Shown here: positions 28,600 to 37,709 of the stretch, in pieces
Numbering within the stretch: the stretch's first letter is position 1
Layout of the letters: every line of letters begins with the position of its first letter
NCBI RefSeq assembly: GCF_000272105.2
Contig: NZ_AJZD02000143.1
Location: 1-64,000 of the forward strand
Direction of reading: 5' to 3'
DNA length: 64,000 nucleotides
Origin: Vibrio splendidus 12E03
GTDB lineage: Bacteria; Pseudomonadota; Gammaproteobacteria; Enterobacterales; Vibrionaceae
Position numbers and translations under genes: made by a program
Notes under the pieces: generated by a model
Database searches by the model: none
Told to the model about the DNA's origin: nothing
The model's input: only the letters and a program-made list of their open reading frames with translations

Positions 28600-29286
28600 T
28601 TATTTAGTAATTTTCTTTTGAACGTATTTTTGGCTTACATCCACTACCGCAACATCTCTAAAGAAGCTTCTACCCAACAGAAGTGGGAAAGAAAGATGCG
28701 TTCGGTCCGCTAGAGTAAACTCAGTCTTGTCTTTCAGGTCACCTATTTGAATTGAAGCGACAACCACAGCACGTCGCTGTGTACCTTCCGCGCTCGACTG
28801 CTTGATCTTAACCCAACGCTCTACCGGTAAGCTGATCTCTTCCGTTCTGATGCCGTCGTGTTCGATTTTGAACTTAACCCAGTCTTTGCCGTCACGTTCA
28901 AAATCAACAATATCAACCGCACTGATTGAAGATGTTGTTGCACCTGTATCTACACGTGCTTTAAACGCTTCTTTCAAGCCAGGAACAAACACCCACTCTT
29001 CTTCACCAAGAATCAGTTTGCCATCGCTTGTTTTAGTCGGCTTTGGAGCTGGCTTTTCTTCAGGCTTTGGTTTCGCTTCTGGCTCTGTCGATTTTACTTC
29101 TTCAGGCTTCTCTGTAGGTTCCGTTACTTTCTCGCCTTCAGTTTCGTCAGTCTTCGAAGAGTCATCAACAACAGGTTGTTCTACTTGAGGCTTTTGCTCT
29201 GGCTCAACAGGAGCTTGAGTTGTAGCCGAACAAGCAAACAGGCCACCACTTAGCATTAAAACTACAATCGCTTTCCAGTTATACAT
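28600..29286 (-). CDS. Lipoprotein with retropepsin-like ATP-dependent zinc protease domain (PF05618)
   Basis: The 228-residue product has a lipoprotein signal with a lipobox-like GGLFACSA and then a Pro/Glu/Lys-rich low-complexity spacer (residues 25-88). The C-terminal domain (about 90-225) has the RVDTGATTSSI motif, in which DTGA resembles the aspartic retropepsin active site, and LLLGRSFFRDVAVVDV. Pfam calls the family putative ATP-dependent zinc protease, but the motif fits an aspartic protease fold. It should be anchored to the envelope, with the spacer spanning the periplasm. Confidence 0.8.
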   Translation of the reverse strand: MYNWKAIVVLMLSGGLFACSATTQAPVEPEQKPQVEQPVVDDSSKTDETEGEKVTEPTEKPEEVKSTEPEAKPKPEEKPAPKPTKTSDGKLILGEEEWVFVPGLKEAFKARVDTGATTSSISAVDIVDFERDGKDWVKFKIEHDGIRTEEISLPVERWVKIKQSSAEGTQRRAVVVASIQIGDLKDKTEFTLADRTHLSFPLLLGRSFFRDVAVVDVSQKYVQKKITK

Positions 29287-29297
29287 TCAGTCACCTT

Positions 29298-30482
29298 CTA
29301 TTTTGAAACGTTGGCTATCGCTTTTGCTACATAAGGAATATGAGATTCGGAAAGGCCTGCGATATTGATGCGTCCATCACCAACACCATAGACTCCATAT
29401 TCTTCACGTAATTGATTCATTTGAGTTTCTTTAAAGCCTAGTACACTAAACATGCCTTTATGGCTTTCAATGAAGTCAAATTGTGACGTGTTATAAGTAT
29501 TTCGCAATTCATCACATAAACTTTGGCGCAGATTTAACAAACGTTGCTGCATTTCACTCAATTCCTGCTTCCAAATCGAGGTTAGCTCTTGATTCTGAAG
29601 AATTGTTTTAACCAAAGCGGCACCATGATCTGGCGGCATTGTATAGGTTGAACGAGCAAGCGTAAGAAGCTTACCTTTAGCATTGCCAACATGTTCGCTG
29701 TTCTTGCCAATCACGATAGCTGCGCCCGTTCTTTCACGGTATAAACCGAAGTTCTTCGAGCAAGATGTGGTAATCAACATCTCTTCGACGTTGTTAGCCA
29801 TGTGTTGAAGACCTTTTGCGTCTTCTTCTAAGCCATCACCAAAGCCTTGGTAGGCAATATCAACGAACGGTAAGAAACCATTCTTCTGAGATAATTTGGT
29901 GATTTCCTGCCACGCTTCAAAGTTGATATCCGCACCCGTTGGGTTATGACAGCAACCGTGCAGTAGTACCACGTCTGATGGACCCGCTTTTGAAAGGTCA
30001 TCCAACATTTTAGCAGTATCAACTTGCTTCGTTTCAGGACTGAAGTAATTGTAGTATCGAACTTTTAAGCCAGCTGCTTCCATCACCGGCTTGTGGTTAA
30101 CGTAGCTTGGGTTTGAAATCCAAACCGTGGTGTCTGGTTGAGAAACTTTCATTAAGTCACCCAACATGCGAAGTGCACCACTTGCACCCGGTGTTTGAAT
30201 CGCAGCAACTCGATCCATTGCAGAAGTCCCTTTAAGCAGCAGATCAACCATGCTCTGATTAAACTCTTCACAGCCTGCTAGGCCAACGTACGCTTTAGTC
30301 TTCTGTGTTTCAACAACGATATCTTGAGCCTTAGAAACGGCTTTCATGATCGGTGTTTCGCCTTGGTCGTTTTTGTAAACGCCAATGCCTAAGTCGACTT
30401 TATCAGTACGAGTATCGCCGCGGTAAGCAACAGAAAGAGATAGAATTGGATCTAAAGTTGGTTTTGGTAGATGTGAAAACAT
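29298..30482 (-). CDS. tyrB: Aromatic amino acid aminotransferase
   Basis: The 394-residue product from ATG 30482 (MFSHLPKPTLDPIL) is a class I aminotransferase of the AspC/TyrB group. It has the PLP lysine in TSCSKNFGLYRERTGA, the HGCCHNPTGAD motif and a C-terminal INIAGLSES segment. It transfers amino groups between aromatic amino acids (or aspartate) and 2-oxoglutarate using PLP in the cytosol. Assignment to TyrB rather than AspC is likely but not certain. The lipoprotein gene follows 11 bp downstream and may be cotranscribed. Confidence 0.85.
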   Translation of the reverse strand: MFSHLPKPTLDPILSLSVAYRGDTRTDKVDLGIGVYKNDQGETPIMKAVSKAQDIVVETQKTKAYVGLAGCEEFNQSMVDLLLKGTSAMDRVAAIQTPGASGALRMLGDLMKVSQPDTTVWISNPSYVNHKPVMEAAGLKVRYYNYFSPETKQVDTAKMLDDLSKAGPSDVVLLHGCCHNPTGADINFEAWQEITKLSQKNGFLPFVDIAYQGFGDGLEEDAKGLQHMANNVEEMLITTSCSKNFGLYRERTGAAIVIGKNSEHVGNAKGKLLTLARSTYTMPPDHGAALVKTILQNQELTSIWKQELSEMQQRLLNLRQSLCDELRNTYNTSQFDFIESHKGMFSVLGFKETQMNQLREEYGVYGVGDGRINIAGLSESHIPYVAKAIANVSK

Positions 30483-30693
30483 GAAAGTCACAACCCTTTG
30501 AAATTCAAGTAATGAGTTTCACGTTAACATTATCGTAGACAAATCAGAAACATTTTTTAATAGAAGCGCTTAGTTAGAATAAGTAATCAGAGATTGGTCA
30601 TTTTACGTCACGAAACAGCGCAAATTTCGAACAATTTTAATGCTTAATCAAAAGATCAGTAGCTTGTTTAAAAAGTACCTTGTTGATTTTCGG

Positions 30694-31530
30694 CTAAATG
30701 TCTTGTTTGAATTGCCTTGGTGTCATTCCCGACCAAACTTTAAATCGAGTACTAAAGTTAGCCGCATTCGGATAACCCACAATCTCGCCGATGTGTTGAA
30801 TCGACCAGTCACTCGATTTCAATAAACGTGCTGCGTATTCCATTCTCATGCGCATGATATGAGTCATTGGGCTGTGTGAATAATAGCGCTGGCACAAACG
30901 ATGGAAATGCGGCTCTGAGCACGGGAACAAGCTCGCAAGCTCGTGAACATTCCACTCTTTATGGAGCTGCTTTTGTACGTTGTCGAACACGCGTCTTAAA
31001 CGAATTAAATTACGTGATTTCTGCTGCGGGACTGGGGCATTAATCATGTACTCTATTTGAGCGACACTGTGATTGGCGATCGCTCCCCCCAAATTGATGG
31101 GTAAGGCAATGCTTCTCAATAGAGTGTAAATGCACGACGAGACGACTTCTGCGGCCGGAGACAACGTGTAACTCACTTCATCACTCACCACTTTGTCCCA
31201 TTGTTTATCGGGCGAGAGAAAGATCCATGCGATTTGCCATGTCTCTTCTTCAATCCCAAAGCCATTTTCTGTGCCCGCAGGAACTATAATGCATGACCCT
31301 GGCTCTAGAATATAGCGACACGCCCCACTTTCTAACCACCCTTTGCCCCTAACCGTGTATAGCAGCATGTGTTTCTGTGGATTCTTCCGATGGACAGAAA
31401 AGAAATCTCGGCACGACGCCGTCCCACACTGAACGATACCCAATTCTTCGAATGCCAATACATGGCTTTGATCGACAAACTCTTGGTGTGTCAGATCAGA
31501 GATCTCATACCTTTCGTGTTTCTCACTCAT
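30694..31530 (-). CDS. AraC-family regulator, divergent from a MATE gene (copy 1)
   Basis: The 278-residue product has an N-terminal cupin-like sensor domain (residues 20-120, with GSCIIVPAGTENGF) and a C-terminal double helix-turn-helix domain including VHELASLFPCSEPHFHRLCQRYY and IGEIVGYPNAANFSTRFK. It is transcribed away from a MATE efflux gene and probably controls it through the iterated repeats in the shared promoter. The AraC/MATE pair at 49-51.5 kb has the same layout. Confidence 0.9.
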   Translation of the reverse strand: MSEKHERYEISDLTHQEFVDQSHVLAFEELGIVQCGTASCRDFFSVHRKNPQKHMLLYTVRGKGWLESGACRYILEPGSCIIVPAGTENGFGIEEETWQIAWIFLSPDKQWDKVVSDEVSYTLSPAAEVVSSCIYTLLRSIALPINLGGAIANHSVAQIEYMINAPVPQQKSRNLIRLRRVFDNVQKQLHKEWNVHELASLFPCSEPHFHRLCQRYYSHSPMTHIMRMRMEYAARLLKSSDWSIQHIGEIVGYPNAANFSTRFKVWSGMTPRQFKQDI

Positions 31531-31582
31531 TTCACTGGTCGCTCATTAGGTTTGTCTTCAATTAAATCGCCACATTAGTCAT

Positions 31583-31664
31583 TCGATAATTTTGAAGTAG
31601 ATGATTTTTAAAACAGATCGTTTTGAAAAATAGACAGCTTTTAAAAATAGATAGTTTGGCAAAA
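31583..31664. repeat. Five iterated units of about 17 bp in the AraC/MATE promoter
   Basis: Units of the form YAGAYNNTTTTRAAAAA follow one another without gaps at 31598, 31614, 31631 and 31648, with a less regular copy at 31583. They lie between the divergent AraC and MATE genes. AraC proteins often bind direct repeats; five units would allow stacking of several molecules. Confidence 0.6.
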
Positions 31665-31741
31665 GTTTGTGATGAACCTGAACAATACAGGCAAAACAAA
31701 TGCCGATAAACTTCTCGCATATTAACCACAGGGGAAATGCG

Positions 31742-33127
31742 ATGCGCTCGACATATCGTCATCTAGACAAAGATTTTTGGCAAAAGCTTTTACACATCGG
31801 TTTGCCTGTATCGCTACAAACCATGTTGTTTTCATTACTTGGCGTAGTCGATATTTTTATGGTTAACCAACTGGGTGATTCTGCAACCGCTGCTGTTGGC
31901 GTTGGCAACCGTATCTTCTTCTTTAACTTGATCATGGTATCGGGAATCAGTGGTGCAGTCAGTGTGCTAGCTTCGCAATATTTTGGTGCGGGCGATTTCA
32001 ATGGCATTCGACGTGTCCTGTCGCAATCTTGGGCTTTGTCTATCTTTGCCATCATCCCTTTTGTTTTGATTTACACATTGGTTCCTGAATCAGTCGTGTC
32101 TGTGGTGGCCTCAGACCCTGATTACGTCCGATTGGCAACGAATTACCTTTGGATAACAGGCGCCAGCCTTATTGGTACCGCGATCGTAGTTCCACTAGAA
32201 AGCGCATTGCGATCGGTCGGTGAAGCCAAATTACCAACCAAGATCAGTATCTGGGCAATCATCGTTAATGCGACTCTCAATGCCCTGTTGATCTTCGGAC
32301 TATTTGGCTTTCCAGAACTCGGCGTGATTGGCGCAGCGATTGGCACCACGGTTTCACGATTCTTTCAGACGATTGCATTGCTTGTTATGGCGAGAAAACA
32401 TTACGCGCATCTATTCCCTACAATAGAGAGTTGGCGTGACGCAATCTTACCCAAGCACCGGAAGAAGTACTTCAAGATCGCGATTCCTATGTTAGTTCAC
32501 GATACGGCTTGGGCTGGTGGAATACTGATATACAACATCATTGTCGGTCAGATTGGCGTTGGTGAACTTGCGATCATCTCACTGTTATCGCCAGTGGAAA
32601 GTATCTTAATTTCAGCCTTCTTAGGCTTTGCTGTTGCCGCCTCGATCATTCTAGGCAACGAGATTGGTGCGAAGAACTATCAACGTGTTGAAAATACCGC
32701 TTGGGGCTATGTACTTGTGAGTTGTGCGCTCGCGTCACTATTGGCTGTGCTGTGTTTTATAGCCAAGCCAGCCATTGTTCAATTAATCGATTTAACGCAC
32801 TTGGAACTCAAAGGCACAGCGGTCAACGTCGCCTTGGTGATGGCGGCTGGGATGATATTGAGAGTCTTCAACATGGTTGGGATCGGAGGTGTGTTAAAAA
32901 GTGGTGGAGACATCAACTACAGCATCTTCATCGACATATTCGGCCAGTGGGCGATTGGTATCCCCCTCGCCTATTTCACCGCTTTAGTGCTTGGCTGGTC
33001 TTTAGAATGGGTGTTGATGATTGTGTTACTGGAGGAGTTAGTGAAGATAGCTTTAACTAGCCAGCGGATTCACTCTAAGAAATGGATCAATAACTTAATA
33101 GAAGAGCCAGATCAGGTCGCTGCTTGA
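31742..33127 (+). CDS. MATE-family multidrug efflux pump (copy 1)
   Basis: The start at ATG 31742 has AGGGG seven bases upstream; the frame opens 42 bases earlier without one. The 461-residue inner-membrane protein has twelve helices in two related halves (VDIFMVNQLGD in the first, IISLLSPVESILIS in the second). MATE proteins export cationic drugs or metabolites using Na+ or H+. The C-terminus (EELVKIALTSQRIHSKKW) resembles that of the second MATE protein in the window. Confidence 0.9.
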   Translation: MRSTYRHLDKDFWQKLLHIGLPVSLQTMLFSLLGVVDIFMVNQLGDSATAAVGVGNRIFFFNLIMVSGISGAVSVLASQYFGAGDFNGIRRVLSQSWALSIFAIIPFVLIYTLVPESVVSVVASDPDYVRLATNYLWITGASLIGTAIVVPLESALRSVGEAKLPTKISIWAIIVNATLNALLIFGLFGFPELGVIGAAIGTTVSRFFQTIALLVMARKHYAHLFPTIESWRDAILPKHRKKYFKIAIPMLVHDTAWAGGILIYNIIVGQIGVGELAIISLLSPVESILISAFLGFAVAASIILGNEIGAKNYQRVENTAWGYVLVSCALASLLAVLCFIAKPAIVQLIDLTHLELKGTAVNVALVMAAGMILRVFNMVGIGGVLKSGGDINYSIFIDIFGQWAIGIPLAYFTALVLGWSLEWVLMIVLLEELVKIALTSQRIHSKKWINNLIEEPDQVAA

Positions 33128-33241
33128 ATGGCGGTTTAAGCGAATAAACGAAAAGAACTCACACCCAAGAGCCGATTGGTTGCATTGCGCTAACCATGAC
33201 GCCCTTTTTCGTTTTACGAGTGTGCTAAGTCACGACAACCG

Positions 33242-33712
33242 TTATATATCAGTAAATCGATGGATGATTTGATTTGAACTGCCACGCCAATCCAACATCG
33301 GATCCGCTTTGTCTTGTTCAAAACGACCATCAATCAAAGTATCGACGTATTCCAGCACTTGCTTCTGTTTTTCATCCAGTTCGTCGAGCTCATAACCGGT
33401 CCACATCCAGATATCTTTGCCTTCACATTCTGCTTTTACACGCTGAACAAGCTTTAGCACTTCAGACACATTCGCAGGATGAAGAGGATCACCACCAGAA
33501 AGCGATAAACCACGACGTTTGATTCGCGGATCATTCAGATCTGCAATAATGTGGTCTTGCAGTTCTTGAGTAAACAAATGCCCAGAGTCCAACCTTTGCG
33601 TTGATTGGTTATAACACCCGCGACATTGGTGTACACAACCCGACACAAACAAGGTGCAGCGTGTTCCTGGGCCGTTTACAACGTCGATTGGGTGATATTG
33701 ATGATAATTCAT
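33242..33712 (-). CDS. nrdG: Anaerobic ribonucleotide reductase activase
   Basis: The 156-residue radical-SAM enzyme has the CxxxCxxC iron-sulfur motif in GCVHQCRGCYN and the glycine-rich GLSLSGGDPLH segment. It makes the glycyl radical on NrdD under anaerobic conditions. It lies 156 bp downstream of nrdD, separated by a hairpin. Confidence 0.96.
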   Translation of the reverse strand: MNYHQYHPIDVVNGPGTRCTLFVSGCVHQCRGCYNQSTQRLDSGHLFTQELQDHIIADLNDPRIKRRGLSLSGGDPLHPANVSEVLKLVQRVKAECEGKDIWMWTGYELDELDEKQKQVLEYVDTLIDGRFEQDKADPMLDWRGSSNQIIHRFTDI

Positions 33713-33781
33713 AAGGCAGTATTGAAAACTCGTTATTGCTTAATAGTTTGAAGTGACGTGTTATCACAGCTGAAACAAATG

Positions 33782-33812
33782 AATTGGTATCGACATAGTG
33801 CCGATACCAATT
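33782..33812. other. Hairpin between nrdD and nrdG
   Basis: AATTGGTATCG and CGATACCAATT form an 11-bp stem. On the minus strand no strong T run follows, so it is more likely a partial terminator or a transcript-stabilising structure than a full stop. On the plus strand TTTATTT follows it. Confidence 0.55.
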
Positions 33813-33868
33813 TTATTTCTTGGAAACCTAGCTCTTCTAAGTAAGCTAGCGAATGATCTTAGAGCTGA

Positions 33869-35992
33869 CTAAAGATGCTTCACGCGGCGTTTAACTTCTT
33901 CTTGCTTACCGAAGTTAAATGGTCGTGCATCTGGGCTACCAAGGTAACCACAAACACGACGTGTTACCGATACTTTCGTTGAGTCGTGGTTGCCACACTT
34001 AGGACACGTAAAGCCCTTACTTGTACAGTCAAATTCGCCGTTGTAACCACATTCGTAGCACTCATCAATCGGTGTATTCGTACCGTAGTAAGGTACACGC
34101 GTGTAGCTGTAGTCCCATACGTTTTCCAGTGCTTCGATGTTCTTCTGCATGTTCGGGAATTCACCGTAACAGATGAAGCCGCCGCTAGAGATTTCAGGAT
34201 AAGGCATCTCGAAATCGATCTTGTCGTATGGGTTCACTTTCTTCTGTACGTCTAGGTGGAAGCTGTTTGTGTAGTAACCACGGTCCGTTACACCATCAAT
34301 CACACCAAACTCTTTGGTATCGATGCTGCAGAAACGGCTACATAGGTTTTCACTTGGTGTGCCGTACAGGCTGAATGCGTAACCTGTCTCTTTCGTCCAA
34401 GATTCCACTTCACGTTTCATGTACTCCACCAGCTCAAGCGCTTTAGCACGCATTTCGCCATCGTCGTACAAGTGAACGTCAGTACCGTAAAGTGCTGTCA
34501 TCGCTTCGTGGATACCAATGTAACCAAGAGAAACAGACGCGCGGCCGTTCTTGAAGATATCGGCAATAGAGTCGTCTGCTTTCAAGCGAACGCCACACGC
34601 ACCTTCCATGTATAGAATTGGGGCAACACGCGCTTTCACGTTTTCTAGACGAGAAATACGAGTTTCTAGAGCGCGACGAGCCAGCTTCAGTTTTTCGTCA
34701 AGCAGTTCGTAGAACTTAACCATATCTTGCTTCGCGTTAATCGCGATACGTGGCAAGTTCAAGCTAACAACACCTAAGTTGTTACGGCCTTCGTGAATCA
34801 ACTCACCGTTTTCTTCGTAAGTATTCAAGAAGCTACGGCAACCCATAGGCGTTTTAAATGACCCTGTCACTTCTACTACTTTGTCGTAGTTAAGAATGTC
34901 TGGGTACATACGCTTAGACGCACACTCAAGCGCTAATTGCTTGATGTCGTAGTTTGGATCTTGCTTCTGGTGGTTCAAACCATCTTTGATTGCAAACACC
35001 AGTTTAGGGAATACCGCTGTTTTGCGGTTCTTACCCAAACCTGCGATGCGGTTCTTCAAGATAGATTGCTGGATAAGTTTTGAACCCCAGCTTTCGCCTA
35101 GACCAAAACCAAACGTAACGAATGGTGTTTGACCGTTAGCCGTGTGTAGCGTGTTTACTTCGTATTCCAAAGATTGGAACGCGTCGTAACACTCTTTCTC
35201 GGTACGAGAGATAGCAAAAGCTTCTGGGCTATGAATGTCCCACTCTTTCGCTAGCGATAAGTGCTTTTCGTAACTCGCCATCACGTAAGGTTCTAAAACC
35301 TCGTCGATACGGTTAATCGTTGTGCCGCCGTAAATGTGGCTCGCCACTTGCGCGATGATTTGCGCAGTTACCGCTGTTGCCGTAGAAATCGACTTAGGTG
35401 TGTCGATTTCCGCGTTACCCATCTTGAAGCCATGCGTTAACATGCCTTTCAAGTCGATAAGCATACAGTTAAACATTGGGAAGAACGGTGCGTAATCTAG
35501 ATCGTGGTAGTGAATGTCACCACACTCGTGAGCTTGTACGATGTCACGCGGCAAAATGTGAGTTTTTGCATAGTGTTTAGCCACGATACCCGCCAGCAAG
35601 TCACGCTGAGTTGGGATAACTTTACCGTCTTTGTTGGCATTCTCATTGATCAGATCAACATTGCTTTCTTCGATCAAACCTTCGATCTCACGAGTTAAAG
35701 CGCTTTGCTTCTCACGGGCGATGTCGCGGTCATGACGATATTCAATGTAGGCACGAGCTAGAGACTTGTATGGTCCCTGCATTAGCTCGTTCTCGACCAT
35801 GGTTTGAATTTCAGAGATATGAACTTCATCGTAGTCTTCGAGCTTCAACTCAACTGCTAATGCCACATTCAGTGCATAAATAGCAATTTCCTTATCGGCT
35901 TTGTCTGACGCTGCTTCCACTGCAGCTTGGATGCGATCTCTACTGAATGGAGCTCTTGAGCCATCACGCTTGATTACGATTGATTTCACCAC
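33869..35992 (-). CDS. nrdD: Anaerobic ribonucleoside-triphosphate reductase
   Basis: The 707-residue enzyme starts with an ATP-cone regulatory domain (VIKRDGSRAPFSRDRIQ). It ends with a zinc-binding pair of Cys motifs (CYECGYNGEF and FTCPKCGNHD) and the glycyl-radical site RVCGYLGSPDARPF. It reduces NTPs to dNTPs without oxygen, using formate, after activation by NrdG. The length matches class III reductases. Upstream lie NrdR boxes and an FNR box. Confidence 0.97.
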   Translation of the reverse strand: MVKSIVIKRDGSRAPFSRDRIQAAVEAASDKADKEIAIYALNVALAVELKLEDYDEVHISEIQTMVENELMQGPYKSLARAYIEYRHDRDIAREKQSALTREIEGLIEESNVDLINENANKDGKVIPTQRDLLAGIVAKHYAKTHILPRDIVQAHECGDIHYHDLDYAPFFPMFNCMLIDLKGMLTHGFKMGNAEIDTPKSISTATAVTAQIIAQVASHIYGGTTINRIDEVLEPYVMASYEKHLSLAKEWDIHSPEAFAISRTEKECYDAFQSLEYEVNTLHTANGQTPFVTFGFGLGESWGSKLIQQSILKNRIAGLGKNRKTAVFPKLVFAIKDGLNHQKQDPNYDIKQLALECASKRMYPDILNYDKVVEVTGSFKTPMGCRSFLNTYEENGELIHEGRNNLGVVSLNLPRIAINAKQDMVKFYELLDEKLKLARRALETRISRLENVKARVAPILYMEGACGVRLKADDSIADIFKNGRASVSLGYIGIHEAMTALYGTDVHLYDDGEMRAKALELVEYMKREVESWTKETGYAFSLYGTPSENLCSRFCSIDTKEFGVIDGVTDRGYYTNSFHLDVQKKVNPYDKIDFEMPYPEISSGGFICYGEFPNMQKNIEALENVWDYSYTRVPYYGTNTPIDECYECGYNGEFDCTSKGFTCPKCGNHDSTKVSVTRRVCGYLGSPDARPFNFGKQEEVKRRVKHL

Positions 35993-36033
35993 TTCTCCTT
36001 ACTCTTGAGGTATTCACAGACTTATCCACAAAC

Positions 36034-36080
36034 ACACTATATAGAGCGATTTATCGTTTAACTAACACTAGATATTGTGG
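36034..36080. promoter_or_regulatory. Tandem NrdR boxes
   Basis: Two 16-bp sites near the NrdR consensus ACACWATATWTWGTGT lie at 36034-36049 (ACACTATATAGAGCGA) and 36065-36080 (ACACTAGATATTGTGG). They are separated by 15 bp, that is 31 bp between starts or three helical turns, the usual NrdR spacing. NrdR represses ribonucleotide reductase genes when dATP is plentiful. Confidence 0.75.
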
Positions 36081-36111
36081 CGTATTTAACGAGAACCACC
36101 AACTTTGAGTA

Positions 36112-36125
36112 TTGATTTGGATCAA
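36112..36125. promoter_or_regulatory. FNR box upstream of nrdD
   Basis: TTGATTTGGATCAA is a perfect match to the FNR consensus TTGAT-N4-ATCAA. It lies about 120 bp upstream of nrdD and upstream of the NrdR boxes, as expected for activation without oxygen with dATP-dependent repression superimposed. Confidence 0.85.
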
Positions 36126-36292
36126 TAAAACTCTCACGCTGACTAAGATCAATTCAATATTATTACGCTAGTTCTCAAGTCGAAAAGAAACAATGTAACA
36201 ATAAAAAAATCACTAAAAAGAGTTGAATTTTTGGTAAGTGTTGTAGGATAACGGCTCAACTAAATTGGACGACAAAATTAGGGATATTTGGG

Positions 36293-37168
36293 ATGAAACG
36301 ACTTCAAAACTGGATAATGTTAGGTTGCTTACTCATTAGCCAGACATTTGCTGAACCTTTGACCATATCCAGTTGGAATATCGAATGGTTATCAACCAAC
36401 GAGGCTGTGAATAAGTTTTCTGCCCAACGTGATCAAGCTGATTTCGACAAACTTGAAGAATACTTTCAATCCTTAAATGCGGATGTGGTCGCCTTTCAAG
36501 AAGTCGACGACGTAAATGCCATTCAGCGCATCGCCAGCGATCAATACAAGATATTGATGTCTGACCGAGCATTACCAGAAAACAGCAACCATCAGTTCAA
36601 AGAAGTGAACCAATACACAGGGTTCGCGGTTCGTAGGGGAATCACACTCACTGACTACGCTGACTTCCCACTGGAGTCGAGCGCTAACAGCAAGCTTAGG
36701 TTTGCCAGTTACATGGTCGTAGAAACGGAAAGCAAGCCGATTCACATGTTGTCTGTGCATTTAAAGGCGGGTTGCAGCGGCGCTTACAAGTCGAACCGCG
36801 ATTGTTCAAGACTTAAAGACCAAGCACAACAACTTAATAAGTGGATTCAACAAAGAGAAAGAAACGGTCAGGATTACGCGATACTAGGCGATTTCAACCA
36901 TAACCTATCCTACTCAAGAGATTGGGTGTGGAAAGATATAACGCAGAATACCGATGCTCAGTTGGCAACAAGAAAAACTCGAGCAGATTGTAAGGTGCGA
37001 TCTAACCGCAATAACCATCGCACGCACCAGTTCCGCTCTGTGATTGATCATATTGTAGTGAGTAAGTCGCTAAATGCTTCTCCTGCAAAGCAGAAGGTAT
37101 TTGAAACGCAGGATGTGCTTGATTACAAACTTAGCGACCATTGCCCAGTTTCAACGATTATCAGATAG
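36293..37168 (+). CDS. Secreted endonuclease/exonuclease/phosphatase-family protein
   Basis: The 291-residue product has a signal peptide (LGCLLISQTFA) and the EEP metal-dependent hydrolase motifs in order: ISSWNIEWLS, AFQEVDD, LSVHLKAGCSG, ILGDFNHN and LSDHCPV. These carry the Mg2+-binding and catalytic residues. Periplasmic or extracellular nucleases of this family degrade DNA for phosphate or biofilm turnover; a phosphatase activity cannot be excluded. It is monocistronic. Confidence 0.82.
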   Translation: MKRLQNWIMLGCLLISQTFAEPLTISSWNIEWLSTNEAVNKFSAQRDQADFDKLEEYFQSLNADVVAFQEVDDVNAIQRIASDQYKILMSDRALPENSNHQFKEVNQYTGFAVRRGITLTDYADFPLESSANSKLRFASYMVVETESKPIHMLSVHLKAGCSGAYKSNRDCSRLKDQAQQLNKWIQQRERNGQDYAILGDFNHNLSYSRDWVWKDITQNTDAQLATRKTRADCKVRSNRNNHRTHQFRSVIDHIVVSKSLNASPAKQKVFETQDVLDYKLSDHCPVSTIIR

Positions 37169-37277
37169 ATATAAAAAAGAGGTGACTGGCTTTTCTCTGA
37201 AAGCGAGTCAACCTCTAGACTTGGTCAGCTCAGAACGAATGACGTCAAAGCCACTTTAATCAGCGTTAAGCTTTCTA

Positions 37278-37709
37278 CTAACAGGTTTTATTCGCTCGTC
37301 CCGCCAGCCACATTCCCACCAGCATACTTAAGACGAACAGCCAAACCGTTTGGTTGCCGCCACTAAGGCTGGTTACTGCTGGGCCCGGGCAAAAGCCTGC
37401 AATCCCCCAACCTAAACCAAAGGCAGTTGAACCTAGAATCAGCTTTCTGTCGATTAGCGGATTGTTATGGCTATCTAACGGCTCGCCATTGATGGCTTGA
37501 GCGCGCTTTTTAATGACCAGATGATAAAACGGTGCGAACACCAATAACGCTCCACCCATCACGAATGCCAAGCTGATATCCCAGTCGCCAGTAATGTCTA
37601 AAAAGCCAAGTACTTTGTTCGGATCAACCATGCCTGAAATGATCATGCCAGAGCCGAAAAGAAGACCTGCGAGCAAGCCAATAACGATAGTAAACGAAGA
37701 GTTTTTCAT
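37278..37709 (-). CDS. YeeE/YedE-type sulfur transport half-protein (DUF6691)
   Basis: The 143-residue inner-membrane protein has four helices and the conserved Cys motif GFCPGPAVTSL. It overlaps the end of the preceding YeeE/YedE gene by one base, and the two halves together correspond to one full-length YeeE/YedE transporter, known for thiosulfate uptake. The start is ATG 37709. Confidence 0.82.
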   Translation of the reverse strand: MKNSSFTIVIGLLAGLLFGSGMIISGMVDPNKVLGFLDITGDWDISLAFVMGGALLVFAPFYHLVIKKRAQAINGEPLDSHNNPLIDRKLILGSTAFGLGWGIAGFCPGPAVTSLSGGNQTVWLFVLSMLVGMWLAGRANKTC

